15,802 nt of DNA from assembly GCA_025929805.1 (NCBI GenBank), contig JAICPP010000052.1:1-15802 (forward strand), in the 5' to 3' direction. The position numbers and the translations under genes are program-made. Numbering within the stretch: the first letter of the stretch is position 1; every line of letters starts with the position of its first letter. Shown piece after piece: positions 14,336 through 15,802 of the stretch. The notes under the pieces are model-generated. The model made no database searches and was not told where the DNA came from. It was given only the letters and a program-made list of their open reading frames with translations. This stretch comes from Gemmatimonadales bacterium. Its GTDB lineage: Bacteria > Gemmatimonadota > Gemmatimonadetes > Gemmatimonadales > GWC2-71-9.

Positions 14336-14427
14336 AGTCATCGCGAGCGCCGCCGGCGCGTGGCGATCCGGTGGCTCCATGTATTGCAGCTGGATTGCTT
14401 TGGGCGCTTCGCACCCTCGCAATGACT
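14336..14427. repeat. Palindromic intergenic repeat (GTCATyGCGAG...GGATTGC type)
   Basis: Outer arms 14336-14369 and 14392-14427 are imperfect inverted copies. Their ends read AGTCATCGCGAG and the reverse complement of CTCGCAATGACT (11 of 12 match), and their inner ends read GCGATCC and GCAATCC. A 22-base centre separates them. This resembles a palindromic repeat scattered between genes in many bacterial genomes (ends GTCATTGCGAG...GCAATGAC), probably a non-coding REP/MITE-like unit. It sits inside the glycan locus between the SDR and methyltransferase genes and could form an attenuator-like hairpin. Confidence 0.75.
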
Positions 14428-14431
14428 CAAC

Positions 14432-14436
14432 AGGAG
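14432..14436 (+). promoter_or_regulatory. Ribosome-binding site for the TTG start at 14445
   Basis: AGGAG lies 8 bases before TTG 14445, just outside the palindromic repeat. It is ideal in sequence and spacing and supports the non-ATG start. Confidence 0.65.
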
Positions 14437-14444
14437 ATCGCTGA

Positions 14445-15254
14445 TTGACTGAACCCTGGCAGTTACAGCTTTATCGCCGTTCGCTGAAGAAGAAGCTGAC
14501 CGTCAATGCACTGTTGGACCGGCTGCCCCAAGCCAAGGGGCGGATGTGTCTGGAGGTCGGATGCGGTACCGGTCTCACCTCCCACTTTCTCCGTCAGCGG
14601 GGCGGGACCTGGGTCAGCACCGACTTCGAGCGGGATCATGTTCGCTCCGCCAGGCAGCTGGTAGGAGACCGGGTGCTTCAGACCAGTGATGCCGAGCTTC
14701 CCTTTCGGAGTGCATCGTTCGATCTGGTGGCAGCCATCAACTTTCTCGAGCACATCGAGGACGACAATACGTTTTTTCGGGAAATGGTACGCGTGCTGAA
14801 GCCCGGTGGAGACTTCCTGTTCATGGCACCCAAGGGAGAAACCGGCCGGCCGGGATACGCGCTGAAGCGCGTATTGGGCTTTACCGCCGACCAGGAAGGC
14901 TTTGGTCACGCAAGAGACGGTTACCCTCCTGCTGCGGCCCGTGCGCTGTTCGAGCGAAACGGCCTGGTGCTGGCGGGCACCGATGATTACTGCCGATTCT
15001 TCACCGAATCCATCGAAGACTTGCTGAATTACGCATACCACCGCAAGTCAATGAAAGGGAAGGACACGGAGCAACAGGATTTCCACGGCGACACCGCGCC
15101 GATGTCGGCCGAGGCCCTGAACAAGGTGGGGACGGCTTACAAGGTGTACTCGGCGGTATACCCCGCATTACGCGCGTGGACCATGCTGGATCACCTCATC
15201 CCGTTCTCACCCGGCTACATGTTGGTAGCCTGGGGCAAGAAGAAGGCGGCCTAA
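14445..15254 (+). CDS. Class I SAM-dependent methyltransferase
   Basis: This 269-residue protein has a Rossmann-type methyltransferase domain at about residues 30-150. Motif I is LEVGCGTGL (36-44). Acidic Asp60 in VSTDFER binds the SAM ribose. AELPFRSASFDLVAAINFLEHIEDD covers motifs II and III, and MVRVLKPGGDFLFMAPKG is the post-motif strand. The rest has FTADQEGFGHARDGYPP and a hydrophobic C-terminal stretch ending LIPFSPGYMLVAWGKKKAA, which might touch the membrane. Methyltransferases of this type often modify glycans or quinone/lipid intermediates. By position it would methylate the polysaccharide, its terminal sugar or an intermediate, but the acceptor is unknown. It starts with TTG, and its stop overlaps the next start (TAATG). 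Confidence 0.92.
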   Translation: MTEPWQLQLYRRSLKKKLTVNALLDRLPQAKGRMCLEVGCGTGLTSHFLRQRGGTWVSTDFERDHVRSARQLVGDRVLQTSDAELPFRSASFDLVAAINFLEHIEDDNTFFREMVRVLKPGGDFLFMAPKGETGRPGYALKRVLGFTADQEGFGHARDGYPPAAARALFERNGLVLAGTDDYCRFFTESIEDLLNYAYHRKSMKGKDTEQQDFHGDTAPMSAEALNKVGTAYKVYSAVYPALRAWTMLDHLIPFSPGYMLVAWGKKKAA

Positions 15255-15802
15255 TGTGCGGCATTGCAGGTAAAGCCGGATCTCACCCGGTCACCGAGCC
15301 CGAGATCCTCCGGATGTGCGACGCGATCGCGCACCGGGGCCCGGACGACTGGGGTACCTTCATCGAGGGTGGGGTCGGGCTCGGGATGCGACGGCTCAGC
15401 ATCGTCGATCTCGCCGGCGGGCATCAACCCATCGCCAATGAAGACGGCAGCATCGTCGTGGTGTTCAACGGCGAGATGTACAACTACCCCAGCCTGTACG
15501 CTGAGCTGGTGGGCAAGGGGCATCGTTTCGCCACCCGGTCCGACACCGAGGCGCTAGTGCATCTCTATGAGGAGCACGGCGAGGAGATGGTGGGCCGGCT
15601 GCGGGGCATGTTTGCCTTTGCCCTATGGGACCGCCGCCGGCAGCGCCTCCTGCTGGCCCGCGACCACTTCGGCCAGAAGCCGCTCTTCTACACCGAGCAG
15701 GCGGGGCGGCTCACGTTCGCTTCCGAAATCAAGGCGCTGCTGGCCGACGATCCCAGCCTGGCTCAGCTCTCGCCCCGAGCTCTGGATCAGTACCTGACCA
15801 TG
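15254..15802 (+). CDS. asnB: Asparagine synthase-type glutamine amidotransferase, 3' end outside window
   Basis: Only the first 183 codons are in view. They encode the N-terminal Ntn/class II glutamine amidotransferase domain of the AsnB family: MCGIAGKAG with nucleophile Cys2 exposed after Met removal, AHRGPDDWG, GMRRLSIVDLAGGHQPIANEDG (Arg47), FNGEMYN (Asn72, Glu74), TRSDTEALVHLYEEHG (Asp97), then LRGMFAFALWDRRR and LARDHFGQKPLFY. GEMYN replaces the usual GEIYN, which is minor. The synthetase domain lies past the right edge. Full proteins of this type are about 600 residues. In surface-polysaccharide loci AsnB relatives probably amidate sugar carboxylates; true asparagine synthesis is the alternative. 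ATG 15254 overlaps the methyltransferase stop (TAATG). Confidence 0.95.
   Translation, partial: MCGIAGKAGSHPVTEPEILRMCDAIAHRGPDDWGTFIEGGVGLGMRRLSIVDLAGGHQPIANEDGSIVVVFNGEMYNYPSLYAELVGKGHRFATRSDTEALVHLYEEHGEEMVGRLRGMFAFALWDRRRQRLLLARDHFGQKPLFYTEQAGRLTFASEIKALLADDPSLAQLSPRALDQYLTM

Overview
The window is GC-rich, gene-dense bacterial DNA with GTG and TTG starts beside ATG, and many genes joined by 4-base stop/start overlaps. The best guess is a soil- or sediment-type bacterium, possibly Gemmatimonadota. That rests on impressions only: the helicase with an apparent N-terminal extension, the MEDS-domain protein and the overall gene style. No rRNA or clade-specific marker is present, so the lineage is uncertain.

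Left block (1-4930, + strand): a DinG/XPD-type Fe-S helicase cut by the left edge, a fumarylacetoacetate-hydrolase-family enzyme and a class I/II PLP aminotransferase run head to tail with ATGA overlaps. They are followed by a membrane-anchored proline-rich protein of unknown function that overlaps the aminotransferase end. Its stop faces the stop of a gene on the other strand inside a short inverted repeat.

Middle block (4937-9320, - strand): in transcription order this holds a MEDS-domain sensory protein, tRNA-Ser(GCU), a heptad-based long inverted repeat, gltX, a CapA/PGA_cap-type lipoprotein translationally coupled to gltX, and an acidic uncharacterised protein. A single-domain response regulator (9488-9901, +) is divergent from the MEDS gene across a 167-base spacer that carries a direct repeat.

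Right block (about 10000-15802, + strand): the start of a surface-polysaccharide locus. It has a GT4 glycosyltransferase, an ArnD-like NodB-fold deacetylase/deformylase, a WecB-type UDP-GlcNAc 2-epimerase and an extended-SDR nucleotide-sugar epimerase/dehydratase, all joined by 4-base overlaps. A palindromic intergenic repeat follows, then a SAM methyltransferase and the first 183 codons of an AsnB-type glutamine amidotransferase that runs off the right edge. Together they suggest making and modifying an amino-sugar-containing glycan. Transport, polymerisation and priming genes are not in view. The ArnD-like enzyme hints that one modification may occur on a polyprenyl-linked sugar.

No CRISPR array, transposase, rRNA or phage gene was seen, and no gene-free stretch exceeds about 250 bases. 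I found no clear new defence or mobile system. The points most worth a second look are the possible N-terminal domain on the helicase, the heptad inverted repeat in front of gltX, the ArnD-like enzyme in the glycan operon and the palindromic element inside that locus.
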